From Clostridiales bacterium (GTDB lineage Bacteria; Bacillota; Clostridia; Christensenellales; CAG-138): a stretch of 64,000 nucleotides of DNA. Below, in pieces: positions 8,232-16,506 of the stretch (its first letter is position 1; each line of letters opens with the position of its first letter). Where the stretch lies: assembly GCA_004558825.1 (NCBI GenBank), contig SFDB01000003.1, forward strand, positions 1 to 64,000. The letters are read 5' to 3'. The position numbers and the translations under genes are program-made. The notes beneath the pieces were generated by a model. That model saw only the letters and a program-made list of their open reading frames with translations. It ran no database searches and was not told the DNA's origin.

Positions 8232-8993
8232 TCAGGCGGGGAGTACGCTTGGCGGCAGTATAGCCTTCGCACCAACGAGCTCTTTTTGCGAAAGAGCGAC
8301 TGCGGCGCTAACAGCGATCCAGCCGCCTTGATATATTTCAATGCGGTCCGGCATGAAGCCGTACATTATGCATTGGGCGTCGATTGTTGCATAAGGTATG
8401 GGCAAAAACGCGAAATCTGTGAACTGCGGGGCGTTTACGATTATCACGGGTATGCCGCTGATAGGCTCTTTAAGCGAATTGCCCGTGTCTACGACTGCCT
8501 CAAATTCGCATATTATACCTTTGTGGCAGAGCCGCAGCCGCCTTTTCGTGCATTCGGACAAATTTATGCCGTGAAGCTTCCGAAAAAAGCGCGGAGCTGC
8601 AAAAGCGCTTGCCGCGCCGAGAAAGGCGGCCGTGAACGACACGGAGCCAATAGCGCCGTTTCCTCCGCAAAGCTTTTCGATGATGCATTGCAAGCAGACA
8701 ACAGCGCCGCCCGCCACGAAAGACGAGAAGTAAAGCGCGGCCACGTTGAGCGCATAGTCTTTGAGCGAGCGGAAGGGTATGAACAGTGCGATAACGAATC
8801 CGAGCGAAAGCTTAAAAGGCAGCAGCGTAAGCGCTCTTGCGACCGTTACGGAGAGCGAGGCATAGAGAGCGCCGAGTGCTGAGCCGAGCAGTATGAGCCA
8901 CAAGGGTGCTTTTCGCCTGACAAGCGAGGAGGTCATGCGCAAAATGAGTGCATTCATTATGAAATTATCGATAAAGAATACCTCAATATACAC
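8232..8993 (-). CDS. spoIIGA: Sigma-E processing peptidase SpoIIGA
   Basis: 253 residues. Membrane-embedded aspartic protease in the sporulation septum that activates pro-SigE. The N-terminal half is hydrophobic with about five membrane spans (FFIDNFIMNALIL is a typical first helix), and the C-terminal half holds the aspartic protease motif VVDTGNSLKEP. The GTG at 8993 is preferred: it is preceded by GGGGGGTGAG at the right distance and homology starts at once with YIEVFFIDN. It is slightly shorter than the roughly 300 residues usual for the family. A Spo0A-like box (TGACGAA, 9081-9087) lies upstream, in keeping with onset of sporulation. Confidence 0.9.
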   Translation of the reverse strand: MYIEVFFIDNFIMNALILRMTSSLVRRKAPLWLILLGSALGALYASLSVTVARALTLLPFKLSLGFVIALFIPFRSLKDYALNVAALYFSSFVAGGAVVCLQCIIEKLCGGNGAIGSVSFTAAFLGAASAFAAPRFFRKLHGINLSECTKRRLRLCHKGIICEFEAVVDTGNSLKEPISGIPVIIVNAPQFTDFAFLPIPYATIDAQCIMYGFMPDRIEIYQGGWIAVSAAVALSQKELVGAKAILPPSVLPA

Positions 8994-9076
8994 ATGCTCA
9001 CCCCCCTTTTTTGTATGTTCAATATAGCATATGGACACGCGGTGATTTGTAGAACACGGGGAGCGAAAGCAAGTGT

Positions 9077-9091
9077 TATTTGACGAAAATG
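9077..9091. promoter_or_regulatory. Candidate Spo0A box upstream of spoIIGA
   Basis: TTTGACGAAAA contains TGACGAA (9081-9087), which fits the 0A-box core TGNCGAA. It sits about 90 bases before the spoIIGA start, the position of activator boxes at spoIIG-type promoters. A TATATT -10-like sequence lies between them, but no strong -35 hexamer was seen. A single 7-base match is weak evidence on its own; the context raises it. Confidence 0.4.
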
Positions 9092-9156
9092 AGATGCGTA
9101 ATAGCTTAAAACACACGATGTTTGGAATCGACGGGAGCGAATCGGGCTGTTAAATA

Positions 9157-9181
9157 CAAAAAGCGGCTACAGCCGCCTTTT
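9157..9181 (-). terminator. Rho-independent terminator after nfnB
   Basis: GCGGC (9163-9167) pairs with GCCGC (9172-9176) around TACA, flanked by A-runs and T-runs on both sides. It lies 25 bases past the nfnB stop on the minus strand and could also stop transcription on the plus strand. Confidence 0.75.
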
Positions 9182-9205
9182 GCAGATTATTAAGCTTATA
9201 AACAG

Positions 9206-10621
9206 CTATTTGCCCGATAGGTATTCGTCGATGGCTTTGGCGGCATGCTTCCCTGCGCCCATTGCCGAAATGACCGTGGCAGCACCGGTGACGGCGTCGC
9301 CGCCTGCGAATACGGCATCGCGGCTCGTTTTGCCTGTGGCATCTTCGACGATGATGCCACCGCGCTGATTGACATTAAGTCCGGCAGTGGTGTTTTTTAT
9401 GAGCGGGTTGGGGCTTGTGCCGATGGCGATCACGACCGTGTCGAGTTCGAGCACGAACTCGCTGCCTTCTATCGGGATCGGACGGCAACGCCCCTTTTCG
9501 TCCGGCTCGCCAAGCTCCATTTTAATGCACTTCATGCCTGCGACAAAGCCGTTCCTGGGGTCACGTCTGTCATCGGGATTGCTATAGCCGAGTATTTCAA
9601 TGGGATTGTTGAGCAGACGGAAATCAACGCCTTCCTCCATAGCGTGTTCGACTTCCTCACGCCTTGCGGGCAGCTCTTCGAGAGATCGCCGATAGACGAT
9701 ATAGACTTTTTCGGCGCCGAGGCGCAGCGCTGTACGAGCCGCGTCCATGGCAACGTTTCCGCCGCCGACTACGGCGACTCTACCGCCCTTCATTATGGGT
9801 GTTACAGGATCATCGAGATACGCTTTCATTAGATTGCTTCTTGTGAGAAATTCGTTGGCCGAATAAACGCCCTTCAGGCTTTCGCCGGGTATACCCATGA
9901 AATTTGGAAGTCCGGCGCCGGTGCCTATAAACACAGCCTCGTAACCCATATCAAAAAGCTCGTCTATAGTTAGCGTCTTACCTATAACAATGTTTGTTTC
10001 CACATCGACGCCGAGACATTTTAGGTTGTCGACCTCTTGCTGCACTATGGCTTTTGGAAGACGAAATTCAGGTATGCCGTAAACAAGAACGCCGCCCGCC
10101 GTATGCAGCGCCTCAAAGACGGTAACTTGATAACCCTTTCTTGCAAGATCGCCCGCGCAGGTCAGGCCGGATGGGCCTGAGCCGATTACGGCCACGCGAT
10201 GCCCGTTGCTCTTGACAGGTTCGGGCGGAGCATCGCTGTGCGCGTTATGCCAATCTGCAACGAAACGTTCCAAACGGCCTATTCCAACGGGTTCGCCCTT
10301 TATACCCCTTGCACATTTACTTTCGCACTGCGTTTCCTGCGGGCAGACTCTACCGCAAACGGCAGGGAGAGAGGACGTTTCGGAGATTATCTTGTATGCG
10401 CCTTCAAAATCGCGCTCTTTTATTTTAGCAATAAATTCGGGTATATGTATATTTACGGGACAGCCGGCTACGCACGGCATGTTTTTGCAGCTAAGGCAGC
10501 GCATGGCCTCGTCAAGCGCCGCTTCCTCGGTGTAGCCTATGGCGACCTCGTCGAAATTGTGCGCACGAACCTTTGGATCCTGTGAAGGCATCGGATTCTT
10601 TTTCGGACTCATGTTAGGCAT
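9206..10621 (-). CDS. nfnB: NADP+ reductase subunit NfnB (glutamate synthase small chain-like)
   Basis: 471 residues. Flavoprotein of the GltD/GltA family: N-terminal iron-sulfur domain with CLSCKNMPCVAGCP and CGRVCPQETQCESKC (residues about 42-105), FAD-binding GSGPSGLTCAGDLARKG, and an NADP-binding GGGNVAMDAARTALRLGA. Alone this would be annotated as NADPH-dependent glutamate synthase, but the gene starts one base after an FNR-like subunit with a [2Fe-2S] tail. That pairing is the NfnAB complex, which uses NADH plus reduced ferredoxin to reduce two NADP+ by electron bifurcation. No large glutamate synthase subunit is nearby. The GGAGG for this gene is inside the end of nfnA. Confidence 0.88.
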   Translation of the reverse strand: MPNMSPKKNPMPSQDPKVRAHNFDEVAIGYTEEAALDEAMRCLSCKNMPCVAGCPVNIHIPEFIAKIKERDFEGAYKIISETSSLPAVCGRVCPQETQCESKCARGIKGEPVGIGRLERFVADWHNAHSDAPPEPVKSNGHRVAVIGSGPSGLTCAGDLARKGYQVTVFEALHTAGGVLVYGIPEFRLPKAIVQQEVDNLKCLGVDVETNIVIGKTLTIDELFDMGYEAVFIGTGAGLPNFMGIPGESLKGVYSANEFLTRSNLMKAYLDDPVTPIMKGGRVAVVGGGNVAMDAARTALRLGAEKVYIVYRRSLEELPARREEVEHAMEEGVDFRLLNNPIEILGYSNPDDRRDPRNGFVAGMKCIKMELGEPDEKGRCRPIPIEGSEFVLELDTVVIAIGTSPNPLIKNTTAGLNVNQRGGIIVEDATGKTSRDAVFAGGDAVTGAATVISAMGAGKHAAKAIDEYLSGK

Positions 10622-10622
10622 T

Positions 10623-11474
10623 TTATTTTACCTCCTTGAAGAGATTGCATGACTTTTCATGGGCGCGCAATTCAAACTCGCGGTACATCGTGCTGCGGGA
10701 CATTGCCTCGTCAAAATCGATTTCATAGCCGTTGAAGTCGGGGCCGTCAACACATGCAAACTTCGTTATGCGCTTACCGTCTCTGTAAAGCGTAAGTCTG
10801 CATCCGCCGCACATGCCTGTGCCGTCTATCATTATCGGATTCATGGACACTGTGCAGGGTATACCTGTAGGCTTCGCGGTTTCGACAACGAACTTCATCA
10901 TTACAAGAGGACCGATTGTAATTATCTCGTCAAACCTTTCGCCGTTGGAAAACATTTCGTTGAGCGGCACGCAAACATTACCATGTCTGCCGTATGAGCC
11001 GTCATCGGTCATAACGATAAGCTTGTCGGAGCAAGTGCTAAATTCATCCTCAAGAATTACCAGATCTTTGCTTCTAAAACCGATTATTGATGTCACGCGG
11101 CAACCGTTTTCATGAAGTCTGCGGGCTATCGGGAGCGCTATAGCGCAGCCTACGCCGCCGCCGACTATACAAACGTCTTTTAGGCCGTCAAGCTTTGTCG
11201 GCGTCCCGAGCGGGCCTACGAAATCCTGAATAAAGTCGCCCTCGTTCTTCATGCTGAGGAGCCTTGTTGTTGCGCCTACCGTCTGGAATATTATCGTGAC
11301 CGTTCCCGCCTCCCTGTCGTAGCCTGCCACGGTAAGCGGAATACGTTCCCCGTTTTTGTCGACGCGCAATATTATAAACTCACCAGGCTCGGCCTTTTTT
11401 GCGACGAAAGGGGCTTCGATTTTCATCATGGTAACCGTCGGATTAAGACGTTTTTTTGTTATTATTTTGTACAT
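10623..11474 (-). CDS. nfnA: NADH-dependent reduced ferredoxin:NADP+ oxidoreductase subunit NfnA
   Basis: 283 residues. Ferredoxin-NADP reductase fold related to PyrK: FAD domain with GEFIILRVDKNGERIPLTVAG, NAD-binding VCIVGGGVGCAIALPIAR, and a C-terminal [2Fe-2S] ligand set in MCGGCRLTLYRDG and FACVDGPDF. It is often annotated sulfide/dihydroorotate dehydrogenase-like. It pairs with nfnB downstream as the NADH-binding half of the bifurcating transhydrogenase in the cytoplasm. The start at 11474 has GGAGGG six bases upstream; an ATG four codons earlier does not. Upstream on the minus strand are TTGACT (11568-11573) and TAAAAA (11545-11550) at 17-base spacing with a TG extension, a likely promoter. 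Confidence 0.9.
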   Translation of the reverse strand: MYKIITKKRLNPTVTMMKIEAPFVAKKAEPGEFIILRVDKNGERIPLTVAGYDREAGTVTIIFQTVGATTRLLSMKNEGDFIQDFVGPLGTPTKLDGLKDVCIVGGGVGCAIALPIARRLHENGCRVTSIIGFRSKDLVILEDEFSTCSDKLIVMTDDGSYGRHGNVCVPLNEMFSNGERFDEIITIGPLVMMKFVVETAKPTGIPCTVSMNPIMIDGTGMCGGCRLTLYRDGKRITKFACVDGPDFNGYEIDFDEAMSRSTMYREFELRAHEKSCNLFKEVK

Positions 11475-11573
11475 TCCACCCTCCAAGGAAGACGTTGTTT
11501 CGCTGAAGCAATATAAGTATATATGACCTCAGCATGCCTATTTGTTTTTATCATAACGTATTATATAAGTCAA

Positions 11574-11831
11574 CTTATTTTACCGTTATGCCCGGATGAT
11601 TTCATACTATTATTGAGAGCAGGACCGTATACGCACATGATTTGATAATTGGTGAAGTTTTTGCTCCGATTCGGTCGACAGGCGGCAAGATATAATCTGA
11701 ACGCCTTTGTGTGAACAATTATGGCGCAAATAGCGGCCGAAGGGCGGCGCTGCGATAGACGGGCAAATATAAGTGTTCGGAATATATTGACACATTCCCT
11801 GTGATGACAGCTTAAATTTTTAGCTTCGAGG
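11574..11831. other. Intergenic stretch without recognisable gene
   Basis: Between the nfnA promoter and the inverted repeat element at 11832-11940. Short open frames exist on the minus strand but lack ribosome sites and family resemblance. I see no tRNA, riboswitch core or terminator here. Confidence 0.5.
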
Positions 11832-11940
11832 CTGTCGAAAACCTCCGGGTTTTCATCGTTCTGACGCACATGTCGTCAGAGTCGGATTGAACATAAGGGG
11901 CTGCGGCCCCTTATCAACTCCAGTGTTTATCGATAGGCTG
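11832..11940 (-). repeat. Intergenic multi-hairpin repeat, shortened copy (copy 3)
   Basis: Reverse-complement copy of the element at 20931-21127 and 49412-49607. It keeps the first three hairpins and the end word TCGACAG but lacks the fourth and fifth hairpins. Compared with the full copies, two stems carry paired changes (T-A to A-T at the base of hairpin 1, T-A to C-G in hairpin 2). It sits in the divergent gap between nfnA and mntP. Confidence 0.8.
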
Positions 11941-11978
11941 ATAACTTAAATCTTTAAGCTGCATAATTCGTTTGAATG

Positions 11979-11987
11979 TGATATAAT
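11979..11987 (+). promoter_or_regulatory. Extended -10 promoter of mntP with nearby palindrome
   Basis: TGATATAAT (TG-n-TATAAT) lies 29 bases before the start of mntP; no good -35 hexamer is present, as is usual with extended -10 sites. A perfect 14-bp palindrome CTTAAA-TC-TTTAAG at 11945-11958 falls just upstream of the -35 area and could bind a regulator. No Mn-sensing yybP-ykoY riboswitch is present. Confidence 0.5.
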
Positions 11988-12015
11988 TTATTTACTGGTT
12001 TGGAAGGAGAACATG

Positions 12016-12591
12016 ATGGATATTATCTCCATACTTCTCACCGCATTGGCGCTGTCTGCCGATGCGATGTCAGTCAGCGTAACGAACGGCATAGCCGTAA
12101 AAAGGCTTAAAATCGGCAAGGTTATGCTGATGGCTTTTCTTTTTGGCGCATTCCAGTTTTTTATGCCCGTTATAGGATGGCTATTAGGACAGTCGGTAAG
12201 CAGATACATTGAAGCCTACGACCATTGGATAGCGTTTGCACTGCTTGCATTCATAGGAATAAAAATGATGATAGAATCCTCCAAAAAAGATGATGAGGTG
12301 AAGGCGGATCCTTTTGCGTTCGGCACGCTTATCGTAATGGCAGTAGCGACAAGCATAGATGCGCTTGCCGTAGGAATAAGCTTTGCGAGCATATCTATGG
12401 ATACGGGCAATTTCTGGCTTGCGGTGTCGCTGATAGGAGTGATTACGTTCGTGCTGTCGCTGGCGGGTGCGCTGCTTGGCAAAAAGCTCGGAGATCTCTT
12501 CAAAAAGCGCGCAGAGCTTGTCGCGGGCGCAGTGCTTGTTTTGATAGGTGTTAAAATAATCCTCGAGCATCTTGGAGTGATATCATTCTGA
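12016..12591 (+). CDS. mntP: Manganese efflux pump MntP
   Basis: 191 residues, six predicted membrane helices in two related halves. Exports Mn2+ across the cytoplasmic membrane. The half-repeats are visible as LTALALSADAMSVSVTNGIA at the N-terminus and VMAVATSIDALAVGISFASI in the middle, each with the conserved Ala-x-Asp-Ala signature, and GIKMMIES / GVKIILEH helix ends. Two adjacent ATGs (12013, 12016) follow AAGGAG; the second has the better 6-base spacing. It is a single-gene unit with its own extended -10 promoter. Confidence 0.93.
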   Translation: MDIISILLTALALSADAMSVSVTNGIAVKRLKIGKVMLMAFLFGAFQFFMPVIGWLLGQSVSRYIEAYDHWIAFALLAFIGIKMMIESSKKDDEVKADPFAFGTLIVMAVATSIDALAVGISFASISMDTGNFWLAVSLIGVITFVLSLAGALLGKKLGDLFKKRAELVAGAVLVLIGVKIILEHLGVISF

Positions 12592-12724
12592 CAGGATGAA
12601 TAGCTGACGGCTTTCGGCACTTTGGTATCAATATATTTTTCATAAATGCTCACATATGATACAATAATTTAAACGATTTGGCGGTCGTCGAAATGGCGGC
12701 CGTCTTTATGCACGGAGGGCAATC

Positions 12725-14104
12725 ATGCGCTTTTTCAAAAAGCTTCGACATTACCTCGGACGACGCGATGTTGACATGACAAAGGGAAGTATAGCGCGAA
12801 TACTTATTGAGTTTGCTATACCGCTGCTTTTGGGCAATGTATTTCAGCAGCTTTACAACACCGTCGACAGCTGGGTTGTAGGCAACTATGTGAGCAACGA
12901 GGCTTTTTCCGCAGTAGGAACAGTTGGGCCGATAATCAATATGCTTATAGGCTTTTTCATGGGCTTGAGCGCGGGAGCGGGCGCAGTAATATCGCAGTAT
13001 TATGGTGCAAAGCAGGAGGAGAAAGTGAAAAGCGCCGTCCATACCGCGATTTTGATGACGCTTGTTATAGGAGTCGTGTTTACGGGCGTCGGCATATTTA
13101 TGACTCCGTATATGCTCAAAATAATGAAAACTCCGATAGAAGTGCTGCCCGAAGCAACAGAGTATTTGCAAATATACTTTTCCGGCATACTCGGATTAAT
13201 GATTTATAATATTGGTTCGGGAATTTTACGCGCCGTTGGCGATTCGCAGCGTGCATTCTATTTCCTTATCGTATCGGCCATGACAAACACCGTGCTTGAC
13301 CTTGTGTTCGTGCTCGTGTTCAAGATGGGCGTCGCGGGTGTGGCATGGGCGACGGTGATATCTCAGTTTCTGTCGGCGGCGCTCGTCATAATCACGCTTA
13401 TGAGATCGGACAACTGCTGCCGAATGACCTTGAAAGCGCTGAGAATCAATAAAATTATGCTCGGAAAGATACTTAAAATAGGTATACCCGCCGCCATACA
13501 GATGGCGGTGACATCGTTTTCGAACGTATTTGTGCAGTCTTATATCAACCATTTTGGGGCGGACTGCATGGGAGGCTGGACGGCATATTCAAAAATAGAC
13601 CAATTCCTGCTTCTTCCGATGCAAAGCATAGCACTTGCTTCAACAACGTTCGTTGGCCAAAACCTTGGCGTGAACGATGTGGCGCGCGCAAAGAAGGGTG
13701 TGCGCACGGCGATACTTATTGCAGTCGGAAGCACAGTTGTGCTGATGATACCGGTGCTTATATTAGCAGAACCGCTCGTTGCGTTTTTTAATTCTAAGCC
13801 CGAGGTCGTAAGCTACGGCTCGATGCTTCTGCGTCTGATCTCGCCGTTCTATGTGTTCTGCTGTATAAATCAGATACTTGCGGGTTCGCTCAGAGGCGCG
13901 GGCGACAGCCGCTCGGCAATGTTTATAATGCTCGGATGCTTTGTGTTGTTCCGCCAAATATATCTTTATGTCATGACGAACTATATAACGAATACAATCG
14001 TTGCGGTTGCGCTCGGATACCCGGCGGGATGGATGCTTTGCAGCCTGATAACATATGTCTATTTTCGTTTTTCTAACTGGGAGAAATACAGAATAGTGGA
14101 TTGA
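12725..14104 (+). CDS. MATE family multidrug/sodium antiporter
   Basis: 459 residues with twelve predicted membrane helices in two MatE halves. The first begins after KGSIARILIEFAIPLLLGNVFQQLYNTVDSW, and the second starts around KIGIPAAIQMAVTSFSNVFVQSYINHFG. Family members expel cationic drugs or metabolites using Na+ or H+ gradients; the substrate here is unknown. GGAGGG lies six bases before the ATG. A TGATACAAT extended -10 (12657-12665) precedes it. A hairpin terminator follows at 14126-14147. Confidence 0.93.
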   Translation: MRFFKKLRHYLGRRDVDMTKGSIARILIEFAIPLLLGNVFQQLYNTVDSWVVGNYVSNEAFSAVGTVGPIINMLIGFFMGLSAGAGAVISQYYGAKQEEKVKSAVHTAILMTLVIGVVFTGVGIFMTPYMLKIMKTPIEVLPEATEYLQIYFSGILGLMIYNIGSGILRAVGDSQRAFYFLIVSAMTNTVLDLVFVLVFKMGVAGVAWATVISQFLSAALVIITLMRSDNCCRMTLKALRINKIMLGKILKIGIPAAIQMAVTSFSNVFVQSYINHFGADCMGGWTAYSKIDQFLLLPMQSIALASTTFVGQNLGVNDVARAKKGVRTAILIAVGSTVVLMIPVLILAEPLVAFFNSKPEVVSYGSMLLRLISPFYVFCCINQILAGSLRGAGDSRSAMFIMLGCFVLFRQIYLYVMTNYITNTIVAVALGYPAGWMLCSLITYVYFRFSNWEKYRIVD

Positions 14105-14125
14105 CGGACAACGATAGTTATATCG

Positions 14126-14147
14126 AAAACGCCGCTTTGGGCGTTTT
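14126..14147 (+). terminator. Terminator after the MATE gene
   Basis: AAAACGCC (14126-14133) pairs with GGCGTTTT (14140-14147), 22 bases after the stop. The T-run is short, but the A/T-flanked GC stem is typical. Confidence 0.65.
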
Positions 14148-14305
14148 GAAAAGGCCGCTGACAAACCCGAGTCGGCGGTCTGAACGTATTGGAGGCTAAC
14201 AATATCGGCAAGCTTTTGAATGACATTCTAAAATTCTATCAGTCATGATATTAAAATTCATCTACGGGCAATACTACTTCAAATATATAAACAACGGAGG
14301 AAGCA

Positions 14306-14887
14306 ATGTTTCCGATAATAGCGGCGATTTTTGCTTTTATCATTGGCGGGATAATCTGTCCGATACGGGTGAATATAGATGCTAAGCTTCGAGGGACATT
14401 CTGCAAGGCGGATGTGAAACTGCGCATTTTCTATGCGCTCGTACCGCTCAAGATATCGTTTAAGCTAAACTTTACACCGTTTGGCGGCTTCTATGCCGTG
14501 GCAAGCTTTGCGGGTGGCAAGACGGATGTGATATATCCGCCAAAAAGACGCAGAAAGCGCATATTTGACGTAAAACCGCTGCTGCGCGATACGAGATGGC
14601 TTGAGGCGAGCAGGCTCGATATAGGCGGGGCTGTGGGTTTCAGCGATAACGCGTGTTATACGGTTATGCTCGCGGGGATACTGAATGCCATTTTTGATGC
14701 GATGTGCTGTATTTGCTTTCCAAAGCGCGGTAAAAACGGCATAAGTGTGGCTTTCGTTCCCGAGTTTGGCATGAACACTTTCAGGATAAATCTGGAAGGT
14801 ATATTTCATATTCTAACACCGCAAATTATCGCTGTATTCATTAAAAACAGCATGATGAAAGGCAGGATGGAAAATGCACCCGATTGA
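14306..14887 (+). CDS. DUF2953-like membrane-anchored protein
   Basis: 193 residues. One N-terminal membrane segment (IIAAIFAFIIGGIICPI) followed by a predicted domain with the RVNIDAKLRG beginning seen in DUF2953 proteins, and the late pair GISVAFVPEFG and RINLEGIFHI. The function is unknown. Its stop overlaps the start of gerW by 14 bases, and the DUF2953-gerW pairing recurs in spore formers, so a sporulation or germination role is a reasonable inference. GGAGG is ten bases upstream of the ATG. Confidence 0.65.
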   Translation: MFPIIAAIFAFIIGGIICPIRVNIDAKLRGTFCKADVKLRIFYALVPLKISFKLNFTPFGGFYAVASFAGGKTDVIYPPKRRRKRIFDVKPLLRDTRWLEASRLDIGGAVGFSDNACYTVMLAGILNAIFDAMCCICFPKRGKNGISVAFVPEFGMNTFRINLEGIFHILTPQIIAVFIKNSMMKGRMENAPD

Positions 14888-15317
14888 AAACATTATGAAG
14901 TGCTCGGTTGAGCAAATAAAGAATATGGTTGATGTCAATACGATTGTCGGGACGCCGCTTATGACGGCGGGAGAAACGATGGTCGTTCCGGTTTCAAAGG
15001 TATCCCTCGGCTTCATGTCAGGCGGGGGCGAGTATATGGCGAAGACTCCGATAAAAAAGAGCGGCGGCGAACTTGATAACAGCGGAGAGTATCCGTTTGC
15101 AGGGGCGGCGGCAGCGGGAATGTGCTTGACTCCGATAGCGTTCCTTGCGGTCAACAACGGCGAAGTCAAGGTAATACCCGCACAGTACGACTGCGTGCTT
15201 CAGAGGGTTGTTGAAATGATACCTGAGTATATCACAGGCATAAAAGGCTTTGTAAACAACATGTGCGAACAAAAGAATGCCGAAAAGGAAAGCGCAGGCG
15301 GTAGCGATGCCGAATAA
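14874..15317 (+). CDS. ytfJ: Spore protein GerW/YtfJ family
   Basis: 147 residues. Small spore-associated protein needed for normal germination in relatives. Diagnostic stretches: MHPIENIMKCSVEQIKNMVD, VGTPLMTAGETMVVPVSKVS, LGFMSGGGEY, AAAAGMCLTPIAFL. The glycine-rich middle is typical. It overlaps the preceding DUF2953 gene by 14 bases and the following carboxypeptidase gene by 11, so the three are co-translated. Confidence 0.9.
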   Translation: MHPIENIMKCSVEQIKNMVDVNTIVGTPLMTAGETMVVPVSKVSLGFMSGGGEYMAKTPIKKSGGELDNSGEYPFAGAAAAGMCLTPIAFLAVNNGEVKVIPAQYDCVLQRVVEMIPEYITGIKGFVNNMCEQKNAEKESAGGSDAE

Positions 15318-16449
15318 AGCTTCGATGCGGCAAATATACCGAAGTGCGATGGCGCTGCTCTGCGCCGCTTTGATGTTTACGCTATCCATGCCCGCATTAG
15401 CCGAATTGACGACTGACCTAAAGCCGACAGCTCAAAGCGCGGTGCTTCTCGAGCGCAGCACAAGGATGGTTCTCTACGGTTCGAACGCACATGAAAAGCT
15501 CCCCATGGCAAGCACCACGAAGATAATGACGGCGCTCATTGCGATAGAAAACTGCAGGCTTGACGATATCGTAACGGTGCCGAAGGAGGCGTACGGCGTG
15601 GAGGGGTCGAGCATGTATCTGATGCTCGGCGAAAAGGTGAGCCTTCTCGATCTGCTTTACGGACTTATGGTTAATTCGGGGAACGATGCTGCGATAGCGA
15701 TTGCGATACATATAGGCGGCAACGTTGAGGGCTTTACGGAGCTTATGAACAAGCGCGCAGAGAAGCTGGGGCTTACAAATACGCATTTTGTCACGCCGAA
15801 CGGGCTTCACGACAAGGAACACTACACAACGGCATACGACCTTGCGGTAATTGCTTGTGAGGCTATGAACAACGAGATATTCAGACAGCTTGCTTCAACG
15901 TCATATTATACCACTCAGACAGGCGAGGTAAAGCGGTATCTAAAGAGCAAGAACAAGCTCTTATGGCAGTACGAGGGGAGCACAGGTATAAAGACGGGAT
16001 ATACTAAGGCGGCGGGAAAGTGTCTTGTATTCTCAGCGGAGCGTGACGGAATGGAAACGGTCGGCGTAGTGCTGAATTCGGCTGATATATTTGATGATGC
16101 CTCTAAAATACTTGATTACGGCTTCTCGTCGTATAAAATGAGCGTTCTTGTTTCAAAGGGTGAAGTCGTGGCTATTGCGGAGGTAACGAACGGAAGAAAA
16201 AGATTGTTGGAATTAGCTGCAAAAGAGGATATAATGTCACCGGTAAGCGTGAGCGACGGCATGAGGCTCAGACCGCGTGCGGTGTATGAAAAAGAACTGC
16301 AGGCGCCGATAGAGCAGGGACTGACGCTCGGCAGGCTTGAGCTGTATGACGGCGAAAGGCTCGTGGCGGTTGTGCCGCTTGTAGCGGCCGAAAGCATAGC
16401 CGGCCTGACGCTTAAAGACTTTATAAAAACTGTCGTCGGGTTGTGGTAG
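15307..16449 (+). CDS. dacF: D-alanyl-D-alanine carboxypeptidase (DacF type)
   Basis: 380 residues. Trims the terminal D-Ala of peptidoglycan stem peptides outside the membrane. N-terminal signal peptide (ALLCAALMFTLSMPALA), then the serine peptidase S11 domain with SxxK as STTKIM, SxN as SGN and KTG as KTGYTKAAG, followed by a beta-rich C-terminal domain. The ATG at 15307 lies inside the end of gerW with AGGCGG before it; an upstream ATG at 15277 would add a charged stretch before the signal peptide and is less likely. The sporulation context favours a role in spore cortex cross-linking as for DacF. Confidence 0.9.
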   Translation: MPNKASMRQIYRSAMALLCAALMFTLSMPALAELTTDLKPTAQSAVLLERSTRMVLYGSNAHEKLPMASTTKIMTALIAIENCRLDDIVTVPKEAYGVEGSSMYLMLGEKVSLLDLLYGLMVNSGNDAAIAIAIHIGGNVEGFTELMNKRAEKLGLTNTHFVTPNGLHDKEHYTTAYDLAVIACEAMNNEIFRQLASTSYYTTQTGEVKRYLKSKNKLLWQYEGSTGIKTGYTKAAGKCLVFSAERDGMETVGVVLNSADIFDDASKILDYGFSSYKMSVLVSKGEVVAIAEVTNGRKRLLELAAKEDIMSPVSVSDGMRLRPRAVYEKELQAPIEQGLTLGRLELYDGERLVAVVPLVAAESIAGLTLKDFIKTVVGLW

Positions 16450-16506
16450 AGGTGCATAATTCAGCGTGAGCTTCGAAGCACGGTCAGAGGACGGCGCGGA
16501 GGAGCA

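Noticed and set aside
9206..11474. Annotation as glutamate synthase small subunit plus sulfide dehydrogenase
   Set aside because: The adjacent FNR-like and GltD-like subunits with these clusters are the NfnAB pair, and no glutamate synthase large subunit is present.
11570..11869. Minus-strand open frame of 99 codons between nfnA and mntP
   Set aside because: It overlaps the repeat element, has no ribosome site and no family resemblance.
11941..12012. Possible yybP-ykoY manganese riboswitch before mntP
   Set aside because: The leader is too short and lacks the conserved core; only an extended -10 and a palindrome are present.
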